From Flavobacteriales bacterium (GTDB lineage: Bacteria; Bacteroidota; Bacteroidia; Flavobacteriales; Flavobacteriaceae): a stretch of 64,000 nucleotides of DNA. Location: assembly GCA_017303755.1 (NCBI GenBank), contig JAFLBS010000008.1:62001-126000 (forward strand). Direction: 5' to 3'. Position numbers and translations under genes: made by a program. The notes beneath the pieces are model-generated. The model searched no databases and was not told the DNA's origin. It saw nothing but the letters and a program-made list of their open reading frames with translations. Positions 1 to 9,404 of this stretch are shown here, one piece after another. Position 1 is the stretch's first letter; every line of letters starts with the position of its first letter.

Positions 1-480
1 TTTCAAGGCTTCAACATACAAAATATCGTGCAATTTGACCTTTACTTTTTCGTAACCGTCTTTGATGTAAATAAAATCGTCACCAAAACTCGCTTCGTAC
101 AAATCGGCTTTGTGCTTGACTTCCATAAATTCCTCAATGCGCGCAACCGTTTGTGCAAATCGTTCTTCACGCAAGGGTTTTACAATAAAATCTAAGGTTT
201 CCAATTCGAAACTTTCGGCTGCATGTTCAGGATGCGAAGTGATGAAAACACAAACCGGAATGTCCATCAGTTTCTTCCGAAGTTCCAATCCACTTAACGT
301 AGGCATATCAATATCTAAAAAAAGCACATCTATTGGTTCTTTTTCCGAAACCGAAAAAGCAGCAACAGGCGATGAAAAATGGCCAATAATGTTGAAAACA
401 GGAAATTTTCGAGCAATCGAAACTACTTTGAGTCGTGCCACTTCGTCGTCGTCTACAATGATGCAATTGAATTTTTTCAT
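1..480 (-). CDS. LytTR-family response regulator (C-terminus cut by window edge)
   Basis: Response regulator with an N-terminal receiver domain. The acidic cluster is in CIIVDDDE, the phosphoacceptor is Asp56 in FLDID, and a conserved Lys lies in DFIVKP. The beginning of a LytTR DNA-binding domain (YIKDGYEKVKVKLHDILYVEALK) runs off the left edge. Start chosen at 480, just before CIIVDDDE. It is paralogous to the regulators at 9401-10105 and 18203-18907, which are followed by sensor kinases, so a kinase gene probably lies left of the window. It is transcribed divergently from the exported-protein genes at 593-5266, and a tandem-repeat operator candidate lies 29 bp upstream of its start. Family assignment is firm; the signal sensed is unknown. 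Confidence 0.93.
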   Translation of the reverse strand, partial: MKKFNCIIVDDDEVARLKVVSIARKFPVFNIIGHFSSPVAAFSVSEKEPIDVLFLDIDMPTLSGLELRKKLMDIPVCVFITSHPEHAAESFELETLDFIVKPLREERFAQTVARIEEFMEVKHKADLYEASFGDDFIYIKDGYEKVKVKLHDILYVEALK

Positions 481-508
481 CTCATTCAAATATAGAAAAA
501 AATACCGT

Positions 509-539
509 ATTCGTCTATTAATTGCCTCATTCGTCTATA
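509..539. promoter_or_regulatory. Candidate LytTR operator, tandem repeat 1
   Basis: Two direct copies of ATTCGTCTAT(T/A) at 509-519 and 529-539, starts 20 bp apart, between the divergent regulator (start 480) and the T9SS gene (start 593). The same arrangement and spacing recur at 10154-10184 and 18947-18982 in the equivalent spacers. LytTR proteins are known to bind paired direct repeats spaced about two helical turns apart. That these sites are bound by the neighbouring regulators is inference. Confidence 0.65.
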
Positions 540-592
540 TTTTTTATAGTGACTCTGATTTCAGAATAGTTTTACCTATAAATTATAGAATC

Positions 593-2206
593 ATGAAAAA
601 AACACTACTTTCTTTACTTACAACTCTTTTATTTTCAATGGCTTCCAATTCGCAAACACTGTCATTGGTAGCAGATGTTAATGCAGGGATGGGTTCTTCT
701 TATCCGCGATATCTAACCGAGTACAACGGTAAAATCTATTTTGTGGCGGGAAATGGAACGCATTCGAAGTTGTATTCTTCTGATGGATCTACAGCAGGAA
801 TGCAACTCGTTGGACCAACTGTAGGAAATGGTGTAGTTTGGTATTTGACCGTCTACAACAACCAATTGTATTTTACCTACGATGATGGAGTTCACGGTCT
901 CGAACTTTGGACGAGCGATGGAACCACAGCGGGAACGCACTTGCTGAAAGACATTTGGACAGGAACAACAGGCGGCGGAATTCCGTACAGCAGTTTACCA
1001 AGATATTTTACAGTTTGCAACGGATTGTTGTTTTTTCAAGCGTCAACTCCCGCAAGAACTGAAGGTCTTTGGGTTACTGATGGAACCGAAGCGGGAACTC
1101 AGATGTTGGGCAATCAATATTCCGATCCGTTTGCTTCAGTATCTAGTTTTATTGTTTTGAATAACAAAATTTATTTTGAAGGAAATGCAGGAAGTGGATA
1201 CGGAATGTGGTCTAGCGACGGAACAACGGCTGGAACGCAATTGGTAAAATCGGGGATTATTGGTTCGCCAAGTACTAGTTATGCGATTATGAATGGCAAG
1301 TTTTATTTTCAAAGTTATGATAACTCACTCGGAGGTGAACTGTGGGTAAGTGATGGCACCGATGCTGGAACTGTAATGGTGAAAGATGTGAATACGGTTT
1401 CTTTTAGTTCGGATCCGCAAAACTTTTTTACCGATGGTCAGAAAATCTATTTTATAGCGAATGATGGAATTACTGGAAGAGAATTATGGAGTACTGATGG
1501 AACTAATACCGGAACTCAATTAGTAAAAGACATCAATGTTGGCAGCGCGAATTCGGTTATTTATGCCGGAACGCCCAACGGAATGGTTGAGTTTAATAAT
1601 GAAGTCTATTCTTTTGGTTACAACGGAACTTCAGTTGAATTTTTTAAAACTAATGGAAGTTTGGCTGGAACTACTGTAATTAAAACACTTCCCAACATTA
1701 TTGGAGTTTCGTACAGTTATGTTTTTAACGGGAAAATCTATTTTGTGGGTTTTAATTCAGTTGGTGGGTCGGAATTTTTGTACGAAAGTGATGGAACTAC
1801 TGCTGGAACTTTTCAAATAGCACCAATTATTAATACTTACACCACATCGCCGAATGGTTTTAATATGTTGGCTTTTGAAAATGAAGTCTACATTCCAGCC
1901 TATTTTGGTTCGCAAGGAGTTGAATTTTGTAAAGTAACACCATCGTTAAGCAATGAAGAATGGAACGCTTCAGATGTAATGAAAGTCTATCCGAATCCAA
2001 CCAACGGAATCATTACTATTGAAATAGTTGAAGAATGGGTCGATGGACAACTTTCAGTAACTAATTTACAAGGACAAATCGTACTTCAATCGAAGTTGAA
2101 TTCGGTGAATGAACGTTTGGATTTCTCCGAATTACATTCAGGAATTTACCTAATGACCATTCAAAAAGAAGACAAAATAGCCACTCAGAAAATCATCAAA
2201 AAGTAA
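593..2206 (+). CDS. ELWxSDGTxxGT-repeat secreted protein with T9SS type A sorting domain
   Basis: Exported protein of 537 residues. It has a signal peptide (MKKTLLSLLTTLLFSMASNSQ), then about nine repeats of the pattern (E)LWxSDGTxxGTxxLVKD separated by NGKxYFxA strands, suggesting a beta-propeller-like surface protein. It ends in a T9SS sorting domain (VYPNPTNGIITIE ... GIYLMTI ... TQKIIKK). The reading frame is open further upstream, to position 110, but that stretch is antisense to the response regulator and lacks a signal peptide, so 593 is used. It is first in a probable operon with 2216 and 4754 (9-bp and 21-bp gaps), downstream of a LytTR operator candidate. Ligand or function is unknown. 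Confidence 0.88.
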   Translation: MKKTLLSLLTTLLFSMASNSQTLSLVADVNAGMGSSYPRYLTEYNGKIYFVAGNGTHSKLYSSDGSTAGMQLVGPTVGNGVVWYLTVYNNQLYFTYDDGVHGLELWTSDGTTAGTHLLKDIWTGTTGGGIPYSSLPRYFTVCNGLLFFQASTPARTEGLWVTDGTEAGTQMLGNQYSDPFASVSSFIVLNNKIYFEGNAGSGYGMWSSDGTTAGTQLVKSGIIGSPSTSYAIMNGKFYFQSYDNSLGGELWVSDGTDAGTVMVKDVNTVSFSSDPQNFFTDGQKIYFIANDGITGRELWSTDGTNTGTQLVKDINVGSANSVIYAGTPNGMVEFNNEVYSFGYNGTSVEFFKTNGSLAGTTVIKTLPNIIGVSYSYVFNGKIYFVGFNSVGGSEFLYESDGTTAGTFQIAPIINTYTTSPNGFNMLAFENEVYIPAYFGSQGVEFCKVTPSLSNEEWNASDVMKVYPNPTNGIITIEIVEEWVDGQLSVTNLQGQIVLQSKLNSVNERLDFSELHSGIYLMTIQKEDKIATQKIIKK

Positions 2207-2215
2207 AGTAGTCCA

Positions 2216-4732
2216 ATGAAAAATTCAGTTATTTTTTTGCTTTTACTAATAGCGTTTCCATCTTTTGGACAAGTGGGAATCAACACTACTTCGCCAGAAG
2301 CACAATTGGATGTTCGTTCGAGTAATCAGGTTGCACCAAGCAATACCGACGGACTTTTGATTCCGAAAGTAGACGATTTTCCAGTAACCAATCCGACAGC
2401 GGCGCAACAAGGAATGTTAGTCTATTTGACCATAACATCCGGTGTTAACGAACCCGGATTTTACTATTGGGATGACGCAACTGTAACTTGGATTCCGATT
2501 TCCAAAGATACCAAAGCTTGGTCAATCAACGGCAATTCAGGAACTAATTCGACCGTTCATTTTATCGGAACTTCAGATGATGTAGATGTGGTTTTTAAAC
2601 GAAATAATCTTCAATCGGGTTTGCTTTCTAATGCTACTACTTCTTTTGGAGTCAATTCATTGGATAGTGCAATCAATACTGGAGCGTTTAATTCGGGTTT
2701 TGGAGTTGGAACTTTATTCAACAATACATCGGGCTTTCGAAATTCTGCTTTCGGATTTTGGTCTTTGCTCAATAATACGACAGGCTATGCTAATACGGCA
2801 TTTGGTGTGAATACACTTCGTGAAAACACAATTGGTTATGGCAATAGTTCATTCGGGCAAGAAGCCTTAAACTCCAATACAACAGGAAATTACAACAGTG
2901 CTCAAGGATTCCAATCGTTATATTTAAATACAACTGGTTCTCAAAATGTAGCTAATGGTTTATTGACTATGTATTCCAATTTAAGCGGTACAAATAATGT
3001 AGCTGTTGGAACATTGGCTCTATTCACCAATACGAATAGCAATAACAATGTAGCAATTGGTAATCGTTCGCAATATTTTTCGACTGTGGCCAACCAAACA
3101 AGTGTGGGTTCGTATTCTTTGTATAGCAATACAATGGGTATAGAAAATAATGCTTTTGGTTTTGAATCTTTGTATGCAAATACTATTGGAAGTTATAATA
3201 CAGCAATAGGACAAGTTGCCTTACGATCGAATGTTTCTGGAAATGAAAATACAGCCATCGGTAATTATTCGCTCAATTTAAATACAATTGGAAGCTACAA
3301 TACTGCTCTTGGTACGAGTGCATTACGAAGTAATACCACAGCCAGTTCCAACACGGCAATTGGTTGGCGATCGATGTGGGTCAACACTACCGGTTCAAAC
3401 AATACGGCTTTGGGTTCGGGTTCGCTGAATTCGAATACAACAGGTTATTCTAATGTTGGAATTGGGTTTGATGCTTTAAGAAGTACAACTACAGGAGTCA
3501 ATAATACGGCAGTTGGAACCAATGCTTTGGGCAATTCTAATGGGAATTATAATATTGCTTTGGGTGATGCTGCTTTGTATTCCAATACTACAGGAGGCGC
3601 CAATACGGTCATTGGAACTTTTGCTATGTCGGCAGGTACCAATACAGCCAATAATAATGTGGTAGTGGGTTATTTGTCGGCTCAAAATAATACCACAGGT
3701 TTTGATAATACTGCTGTGGGTACTCTATCGCTACGAAATAATACTTCTGGTTATCTCAATGTGGCTCTAGGTTCTAGTAGTATGCTCAACAACCTAAATG
3801 GTTGGGCTAATACTGCGGTTGGTGTAGAATCCTTGCGCAACAACACCGTTGGAATAGGCAATACGGCAATGGGTTATCGAGCTAATTTTTCTAATGTTTC
3901 GGGATATGATAATACGGCAGTAGGCAATCAAGCCATGCTGAGTTCCACCTTGGCTTCGGGGAATACTGCGGTTGGAACTTTTGCTTTGCAAGCCAATACT
4001 GTGGGTGATTACAATACAGCTATTGGAAGAAGTAGTTTGTTTTTGAGTACATCCAACCGAAATACTGCGATTGGTTCTGGAAGCATGGAAACCAACACAA
4101 CAGGAGCTGGAAATACAGCAATTGGTGCTTTTGCTTTACAATTTAATTCAATTGGAAGCAACAATACAATTATTGGAAGACAAGCAGGCGGAAGCGCGGG
4201 TTTCAATCCGTCTAATTTTGGCGCTTTTGGCTATGCTTCGGGTTATGTTGGGATGAACAGTAATACGATTGAAGTTGGTAACACAAGTGTCGGTTGGATT
4301 GGTGGTCAAGTTGGGTTTTTTAATTACAGCGATGGTCGAATCAAGAAAGATGTTCAAAATAATGTGCCCGGATTGGCATTCATCACGCAACTTCGACCTG
4401 TAACCTACCATTTTGACCTTCACAAGCAAAATGAAATTGTTTACAAAGGTGTTGATGTTGGCGATTGGGAAGGAAAATACGATTTGGAAAATACTTTGCA
4501 AACCGGATTCATAGCACAAGAAGTAGAAGCGGTAGCACAACGTTTAGGATATCAGTTTAATGGTGTGCAACCTCCCAAACACGAGAAAGATTTGTACAGT
4601 GTTCAATACGCTTCTTTTGTAGTACCTTTGGTGAAAGCGGTTCAAGAACAACAGCAAATCATTGAAAGTCAAAATGTTAAAATACTGTCATTAGAACAAC
4701 GATTGAAAGACTTAGAAGAGAAGTTAAAGTAG
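2216..4732 (+). CDS. Repeat protein with C-terminal S74 tail-fibre-type chaperone domain
   Basis: Exported protein of 838 residues. Residues 1-18 are a signal peptide (ends SFGQ), followed by an N-terminal domain shared by all four paralogs (VGINTTSPEAQLDVRSSN, then a GFYYWD strand). About 30 imperfect 17-residue repeats of NTAxGxxALxxNTTGxxN follow. From about residue 700 there is a peptidase S74 intramolecular chaperone (SDGRIKK, then PVTYHFD and TGFIAQEVE), then a coiled-coil tail (EQQQIIESQNVKILSLEQRL). In phage tail fibres S74 trimerises the shaft and cleaves itself with a Ser-Lys dyad; the SDxRxK motif (Ser about 705, Lys five residues on) is intact here. No T9SS sorting domain is present. 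Likely a trimeric fibre or adhesin; function is inferred. Confidence 0.85.
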   Translation: MKNSVIFLLLLIAFPSFGQVGINTTSPEAQLDVRSSNQVAPSNTDGLLIPKVDDFPVTNPTAAQQGMLVYLTITSGVNEPGFYYWDDATVTWIPISKDTKAWSINGNSGTNSTVHFIGTSDDVDVVFKRNNLQSGLLSNATTSFGVNSLDSAINTGAFNSGFGVGTLFNNTSGFRNSAFGFWSLLNNTTGYANTAFGVNTLRENTIGYGNSSFGQEALNSNTTGNYNSAQGFQSLYLNTTGSQNVANGLLTMYSNLSGTNNVAVGTLALFTNTNSNNNVAIGNRSQYFSTVANQTSVGSYSLYSNTMGIENNAFGFESLYANTIGSYNTAIGQVALRSNVSGNENTAIGNYSLNLNTIGSYNTALGTSALRSNTTASSNTAIGWRSMWVNTTGSNNTALGSGSLNSNTTGYSNVGIGFDALRSTTTGVNNTAVGTNALGNSNGNYNIALGDAALYSNTTGGANTVIGTFAMSAGTNTANNNVVVGYLSAQNNTTGFDNTAVGTLSLRNNTSGYLNVALGSSSMLNNLNGWANTAVGVESLRNNTVGIGNTAMGYRANFSNVSGYDNTAVGNQAMLSSTLASGNTAVGTFALQANTVGDYNTAIGRSSLFLSTSNRNTAIGSGSMETNTTGAGNTAIGAFALQFNSIGSNNTIIGRQAGGSAGFNPSNFGAFGYASGYVGMNSNTIEVGNTSVGWIGGQVGFFNYSDGRIKKDVQNNVPGLAFITQLRPVTYHFDLHKQNEIVYKGVDVGDWEGKYDLENTLQTGFIAQEVEAVAQRLGYQFNGVQPPKHEKDLYSVQYASFVVPLVKAVQEQQQIIESQNVKILSLEQRLKDLEEKLK

Positions 4733-4753
4733 TAACTCTAAAATAAAATAATC

Positions 4754-5266
4754 ATGAAATTAAACGACAAAGCATTGCAAATACTATTTTTTGTATTCAT
4801 CAGTTTGAAAGCAGTAACCTCATTTGGACAAGTTCCGCCGCCAGGCAAATACGATACAACGAATTATCCTGAAGACCGAGCATTCATCAATTCTATTTCA
4901 AATATTTTTGATCCTTCATTATCCTTAAATGACAATTCGATAAGTATTGGAGCCGATGGCTCTATTGCATATGGATTGGAAGAAGAATTTCAAAAATTTG
5001 CACGAAATGGCATGACGTTTAAATCGGTTGAATCGGTTCCGGGTACAGAATTAGTCCGGATTTTTAATGGTCAAACCGCTATAAAAACCAAAGTGGCCAA
5101 TGTTGTTTTTTCAACGCCTGAAGGAGATTTACATTTTAAAGTCATCAGATCAGAAACGTACATTAAAGATAACGGGAAATGGTATTTTGTTTTGGGTCAA
5201 GGAACCAATTTTATGACGCAAGAAGAATTTAATGAGTATAAAAAAGCGCATACAACTAAGCCATGA
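4754..5266 (+). CDS. Exported NTF2-like (DUF4440/SnoaL-type) protein
   Basis: Protein of 170 residues with an N-terminal signal peptide (ends SFGQ). The rest looks like a nuclear-transport-factor-2 fold of the DUF4440/SnoaL type: an N-terminal helix pair (DRAFINSISNIFDPSLSLND) and a C-terminal sheet with alternating strands (GQTAIKTKVANVVF, then VIRSETYIKDNGKWYFVLGQGTNF). Such folds bind or turn over small molecules, but no catalytic residue can be assigned here. It is last in the 593-5266 operon, 21 bp after the repeat protein, and is convergent with the kinase gene ending at 5308. Family call is moderate. Confidence 0.6.
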   Translation: MKLNDKALQILFFVFISLKAVTSFGQVPPPGKYDTTNYPEDRAFINSISNIFDPSLSLNDNSISIGADGSIAYGLEEEFQKFARNGMTFKSVESVPGTELVRIFNGQTAIKTKVANVVFSTPEGDLHFKVIRSETYIKDNGKWYFVLGQGTNFMTQEEFNEYKKAHTTKP

Positions 5267-5307
5267 TAAATTACATTTACTAAATCTTATCCTTCAAAAT
5301 CTATTTA

Positions 5308-7311
5308 TTAGAGTTTTAAGGTAATCGTCGTTCCTTCATTTATTTTAGAATCGACTTTTATTTTACAATCAATTGCCTTAGCCAAATCGCGAATCAAGTG
5401 CAAACCCAAACCTGATTTGATTCCGCTTACTTCTTTCTCATCGTACAAGGCTTTGAATTCTTCATCTGTGGCACCTTTTCCATTATCAGTAATCGATAAA
5501 TAGGTGTTTCCATTCTCCTGAAATGCTTCCCAAATAATCATCGGATGTTGAACATCGACCAACGCTTTTATAGCATTTCCAGTCAAATTTCGAACTATGG
5601 TTTTGAGGTAATTTTCGTCAGTTACTAATGCTAAATTACTTGGATTTTCAAATTGAAACTGAATGTTTTCCACACTCGAAAAGTGCTTTTTAGTATCCTC
5701 AAAAAGAGTAGTAATTTGGAATTGTTGTGGTTGAGGTTTGAAATTTTCCATCTGACTTTTACTCCATTGTAAAATGTCTTCCATTGATGCCAAAAGGTTT
5801 TCGGCACCGCTCATGGTTTTGTCTTGCATGCGTTGGATACTTTCTTCATCTAACATTTCAGGGCTTTCTTTCTGCAATTGTAAAAAGAATACCAAATTAG
5901 CCACTGGTCCACGTAAGTCGTGATTCAAAATACTAAAAAATCGGGTTTTGGCTTTGTTGGCTTCATCGAGTTCGAGGTTTTTGGCATCTAGATTTTGGTT
6001 TAAAAGCTGCAGTTTCAAATTGCTTTGTTTTCGTTTGCGGCTTTGATATAGTAACAAGCCTCCAATTATTATAGCAAACCCCAAACCAGCTACTAAAAAC
6101 CATTTTTGCCTTTCCTTGTTTTCAATCTGTAACTTATTTATTTTCAATTGTTTGTCTCGAAATTCGATTTCACGTTTATCTTCTAAGTTTTTGATGGTCT
6201 CTTTTTTGTCAGCATTAAAAATGGAGTCCTTAAATTGGGTATGAAGCCTAAAGTTGATTAAACTTTCTTTGTAATTTTTTTCAATTTCATTAATTTTCGA
6301 AAGATGGAGGTAATTTTCAGGCAAGCCGTCTATCAATTCGTTTTCAATATATAATTGGTTGGATTGTATTAAATTGTATTTTGACTTTGCGAGGTATTCT
6401 TTCTTTTTGTCAGTTTTATACAACAAAAAATAGCTCAAACCTAGTTCGCTGTGGGCAGTTGCCATACCCATACTGTTGCCAATACTTGAAAATCGTTGTA
6501 AGGATTCTGAGAGTTTGGTGATTGCCTCGATGTAATTTTCTTTTTTTTGTTGAATGATTCCTAATCCGATAAGACCGACCGCTATATTGTTGTCATCACT
6601 ATTTTTTACCGCCAATCGATATGCTTCAGCAATATATTGTTGAGCCTGTTTTAAATTGTTTTGTTTGATGTACAGTTGGCCAAACATGATGTAATTGGAA
6701 ATTAAAGCTGGTTCCCAATGGATAAGTTTTGCATATTTTATTGACAAGTTGCCGTATTGAATGGTTTTTTTGTCGTCGCCTAATCCGTTGTAGACTGTGG
6801 CAATATTACCATAATTCGAAACCAAATTATCGTAGTTCTTGATTTGTTCATTAATTTTTACAGCCTTGAAATAGTAGATTAACGCTTTTGGATAATCATT
6901 ATAATCGGCATAAATGTTTCCGATGTACATATAGGATTGTGCAATTTTAACATCAATCTTTAAAGAAGTATAAATGGCTAAGGATTTATTGTACTGTGCT
7001 AAAGCCTTATCTTTATCGTATAACGCAGCATAATATTGTCCAAGACAAACATGTGCATAGCCTTCTCCTTTTTTGTACTTGATTTTTCTTGCAATGGCCA
7101 GCGATTGGAGGATTAATTTTTTTCGGGTATCATGTTCAAAATAAAAGGGATCTCTTCTAAAAGTGATCCTATTGATCATATTCACTTTCGCGGTATCTTC
7201 CTTCATTTTGGACAGCGCCGACAAGATGGAATCTATTTTTATTTGCCTTTCATCATCCTGCGCAAAGGAAATAAGGCTAAAAAGAATACAAATCAAATGG
7301 ATTTTTTTCAT
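5308..7311 (-). CDS. TPR sensor histidine kinase (second kinase of the operon)
   Basis: Membrane kinase of 667 residues. It has a signal peptide (ends SFAQ), a periplasmic TPR array to about residue 390 (GEGYAHVCLGQYYAAL, AQSYMYIGNIYADYNDYPKAL), one membrane span near residues 403-424, a coiled coil, a HisKA domain (phosphoacceptor His in ILNHDLRGPV, about 459), and HATPase_c (N box NLTGNAIKAL, DNGKGAT, GLGLHL). It would phosphorylate the LytTR regulator at 9401-10105, which heads this operon. The gap to the preceding kinase gene is 23 bp. The catalytic half is nearly identical in DNA to that of the 7335-9404 kinase, while the sensor half is diverged. Confidence 0.92.
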   Translation of the reverse strand: MKKIHLICILFSLISFAQDDERQIKIDSILSALSKMKEDTAKVNMINRITFRRDPFYFEHDTRKKLILQSLAIARKIKYKKGEGYAHVCLGQYYAALYDKDKALAQYNKSLAIYTSLKIDVKIAQSYMYIGNIYADYNDYPKALIYYFKAVKINEQIKNYDNLVSNYGNIATVYNGLGDDKKTIQYGNLSIKYAKLIHWEPALISNYIMFGQLYIKQNNLKQAQQYIAEAYRLAVKNSDDNNIAVGLIGLGIIQQKKENYIEAITKLSESLQRFSSIGNSMGMATAHSELGLSYFLLYKTDKKKEYLAKSKYNLIQSNQLYIENELIDGLPENYLHLSKINEIEKNYKESLINFRLHTQFKDSIFNADKKETIKNLEDKREIEFRDKQLKINKLQIENKERQKWFLVAGLGFAIIIGGLLLYQSRKRKQSNLKLQLLNQNLDAKNLELDEANKAKTRFFSILNHDLRGPVANLVFFLQLQKESPEMLDEESIQRMQDKTMSGAENLLASMEDILQWSKSQMENFKPQPQQFQITTLFEDTKKHFSSVENIQFQFENPSNLALVTDENYLKTIVRNLTGNAIKALVDVQHPMIIWEAFQENGNTYLSITDNGKGATDEEFKALYDEKEVSGIKSGLGLHLIRDLAKAIDCKIKVDSKINEGTTITLKL

Positions 7312-7334
7312 GAATACGTTTTCGGATTTATGAA

Positions 7335-9404
7335 TTACTTTATATGCAGCACAACTGTGGTTCCTTCATTAATTTGACTGTCTACCACAATTTCACAATC
7401 AATTGCTTTAGCCAAATCACGAATCAAGTGCAAGCCCAAACCTGATTTGATTCCGCTTACTTCTTTCTCATCGTACAAGGCTTTGAATTCTTCATCAGTA
7501 GCACCTTTTCCATTATCAGTAATCGATAAAATTGTTTTTCCATTCTCCTGAAACGCTTTCCAAATAATCATCGGATGTGGAACATCGGCCAATGCTTTTA
7601 TAGCATTTCCAGTCAAATTTCGAACGATGGTTTTGAGGTAATTTTCATCAGTTACTAATGTTAAATTGCTGGGATTTTCAAATTGAAACTGAATGTTTTC
7701 CACACTAGAAAAGTGCTTTTTAGTATCGTCAAAAAGAGTAGTAATTTGGAATTGTTGCGGTTGTGGTTTGAAATTTTCCATCTGGCTTTTACTCCATTGT
7801 AAAATGTCCTCCATGGATGATAACAAGTTTTCAGCACCGCTCATGGTTTTGTCTTGCATGCGTTGGATGCTTTCTTCATCTAACATTTCAGGGCTTTCTT
7901 TCTGTAATTGTAAAAAGAATACCAAGTTGGCTACTGGTCCGCGTAAGTCGTGGTTCAAAATACTAAAAAATCGGGTTTTGGCTTTGTTGGCTTCGTCCAA
8001 TTCTGAATTTAACAATTGTAATTTTTCGTTGGTTTGTTTGCGTTTTCTACTCTGATAAAACAGCAATCCTCCAATAATTGTTAAAAGAAAAAGACCACCA
8101 ACAAAATAGTATTTTTGTTTGTTGGCTGCATCAATTTGAAGATTTTTGTTCAGGATTTCTTGCTTTTTCACATTGTTTTGGTACTTGGCCTCCATTTCGG
8201 CAAGATTCTTTTTAGCTTTTTCAGCCAATAGTTTTTCTTGCAGTTCGTTGTAAATTTTTAGATGATAATATGCGAGACTTTTATTGCCAAGACCATCATA
8301 AGTATCAGCAAGTAGTTTTTGTAATGCACTATTCGCTTCAGGAGAATCTTCTTTAATAATGGGTTCGGCTAATTGTAAAAAAGGCAATGCTTTGGAGTAG
8401 TCTTTTTGTTTCAAGTAAATTTTCCCAAACATCTGGTTTACCTGAGCTTTTGAGAAATCACTAGCGTATTTCGGAACTAAAGAATTGGCATAATTAGCAT
8501 ATTCTAGCGCTTTGGAGTTTTGGTCTTTTTCCAAATAATAATCAGAAAAAAGCAGATTACTTTCTATGAAATATTCGAAGCAATCACCCAAATCAACCGT
8601 TTTTAAAAAGGCTTTGAATTTAGAATACCGTTCTTCTGCTTTTGATAAATTAGGCTGCTTTAAGTAAATGGAAATAAAGTCTTTATGAACAGCAGCCACA
8701 CCTTCTTTGTATTTTGCTAAAAAAGGTTCGCTCTCCGTTAAATACTCCAAACCTTTTTGAGGATTTCCCATAGTTACATAGAGTTCGGAAATATTTACCA
8801 ATTGAACTCCATAATTGATGGTGTCATCTAAATCACCTTTTGAAAGGTATTTTTTTCTTCCCTTTAATCCATTAAGTTTGTATTGTAATCCTTTTTCATA
8901 CTGACCGATATTGATGTAATAATCGGATATCTCAGACATGATTTTAATTTTGTCTATCTCATTCCTTGAAGTATCAATTACTTTGTGCAGTTCTCTTAAA
9001 ACTCGCTCTCTTTTGCTGGTAGAACCATAATTCTTATAGCTCACCATCATAATTTTTAAGGCTTCAAGAGTTCTTCTGTTGTTTTTTGCTTTTCTAGCAA
9101 ATTGCTCTGATTGTTCCATGTAATAGGAAAGGCTGTCGGTTTCATTTCCAAAATCAAAGGAAACGCCAACGTAAAAATAAAAAAGAGATAAGTTATTGTA
9201 ATCGTTTTTTGCTGCTAATTGTACCCCTTTTTTACCCACAACTCTCAGTTGCTTGTAGTTTTCTACAGCGAGAAATTCGTCACAATATTCAGCCCAAGCT
9301 TGTAGTTTTTCTTTTTGAGTTTTAAAGGCAGAAAGATTGGGTTCTTTTTGAGCGAAAGAGAAGCAGCTGATAAAAGTCAGTAGTAAAATAAGACAGTTTC
9401 TCAT
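7335..9404 (-). CDS. TPR sensor histidine kinase (first kinase of the operon)
   Basis: Protein of 689 residues with the same plan as its neighbour. It has a signal peptide (ends SFAQ), TPR helices (ALEYANYANSLVP, KALPFLQLAEPI), a membrane span near 430-451, a linker helix (LLNSELDEANKAKTR), HisKA with the H box ILNHDLRGPV near 485, and HATPase_c with DNGKGAT and GLGLHL. Its ATG overlaps the stop of the response-regulator gene by 4 bp (ATGA), so the two are translationally coupled. TPR sensors of this kind are common in Bacteroidota, with ligand or partner unknown. The catalytic half matches the 5308-7311 kinase almost base for base, which suggests gene conversion. Confidence 0.93.
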   Translation of the reverse strand: MRNCLILLLTFISCFSFAQKEPNLSAFKTQKEKLQAWAEYCDEFLAVENYKQLRVVGKKGVQLAAKNDYNNLSLFYFYVGVSFDFGNETDSLSYYMEQSEQFARKAKNNRRTLEALKIMMVSYKNYGSTSKRERVLRELHKVIDTSRNEIDKIKIMSEISDYYINIGQYEKGLQYKLNGLKGRKKYLSKGDLDDTINYGVQLVNISELYVTMGNPQKGLEYLTESEPFLAKYKEGVAAVHKDFISIYLKQPNLSKAEERYSKFKAFLKTVDLGDCFEYFIESNLLFSDYYLEKDQNSKALEYANYANSLVPKYASDFSKAQVNQMFGKIYLKQKDYSKALPFLQLAEPIIKEDSPEANSALQKLLADTYDGLGNKSLAYYHLKIYNELQEKLLAEKAKKNLAEMEAKYQNNVKKQEILNKNLQIDAANKQKYYFVGGLFLLTIIGGLLFYQSRKRKQTNEKLQLLNSELDEANKAKTRFFSILNHDLRGPVANLVFFLQLQKESPEMLDEESIQRMQDKTMSGAENLLSSMEDILQWSKSQMENFKPQPQQFQITTLFDDTKKHFSSVENIQFQFENPSNLTLVTDENYLKTIVRNLTGNAIKALADVPHPMIIWKAFQENGKTILSITDNGKGATDEEFKALYDEKEVSGIKSGLGLHLIRDLAKAIDCEIVVDSQINEGTTVVLHIK

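Noticed and set aside
110-592. Upstream extension of the frame of the ELW-repeat gene
   Set aside because: It runs antisense through the response-regulator gene and the operator; the ATG at 593 gives a proper signal peptide.
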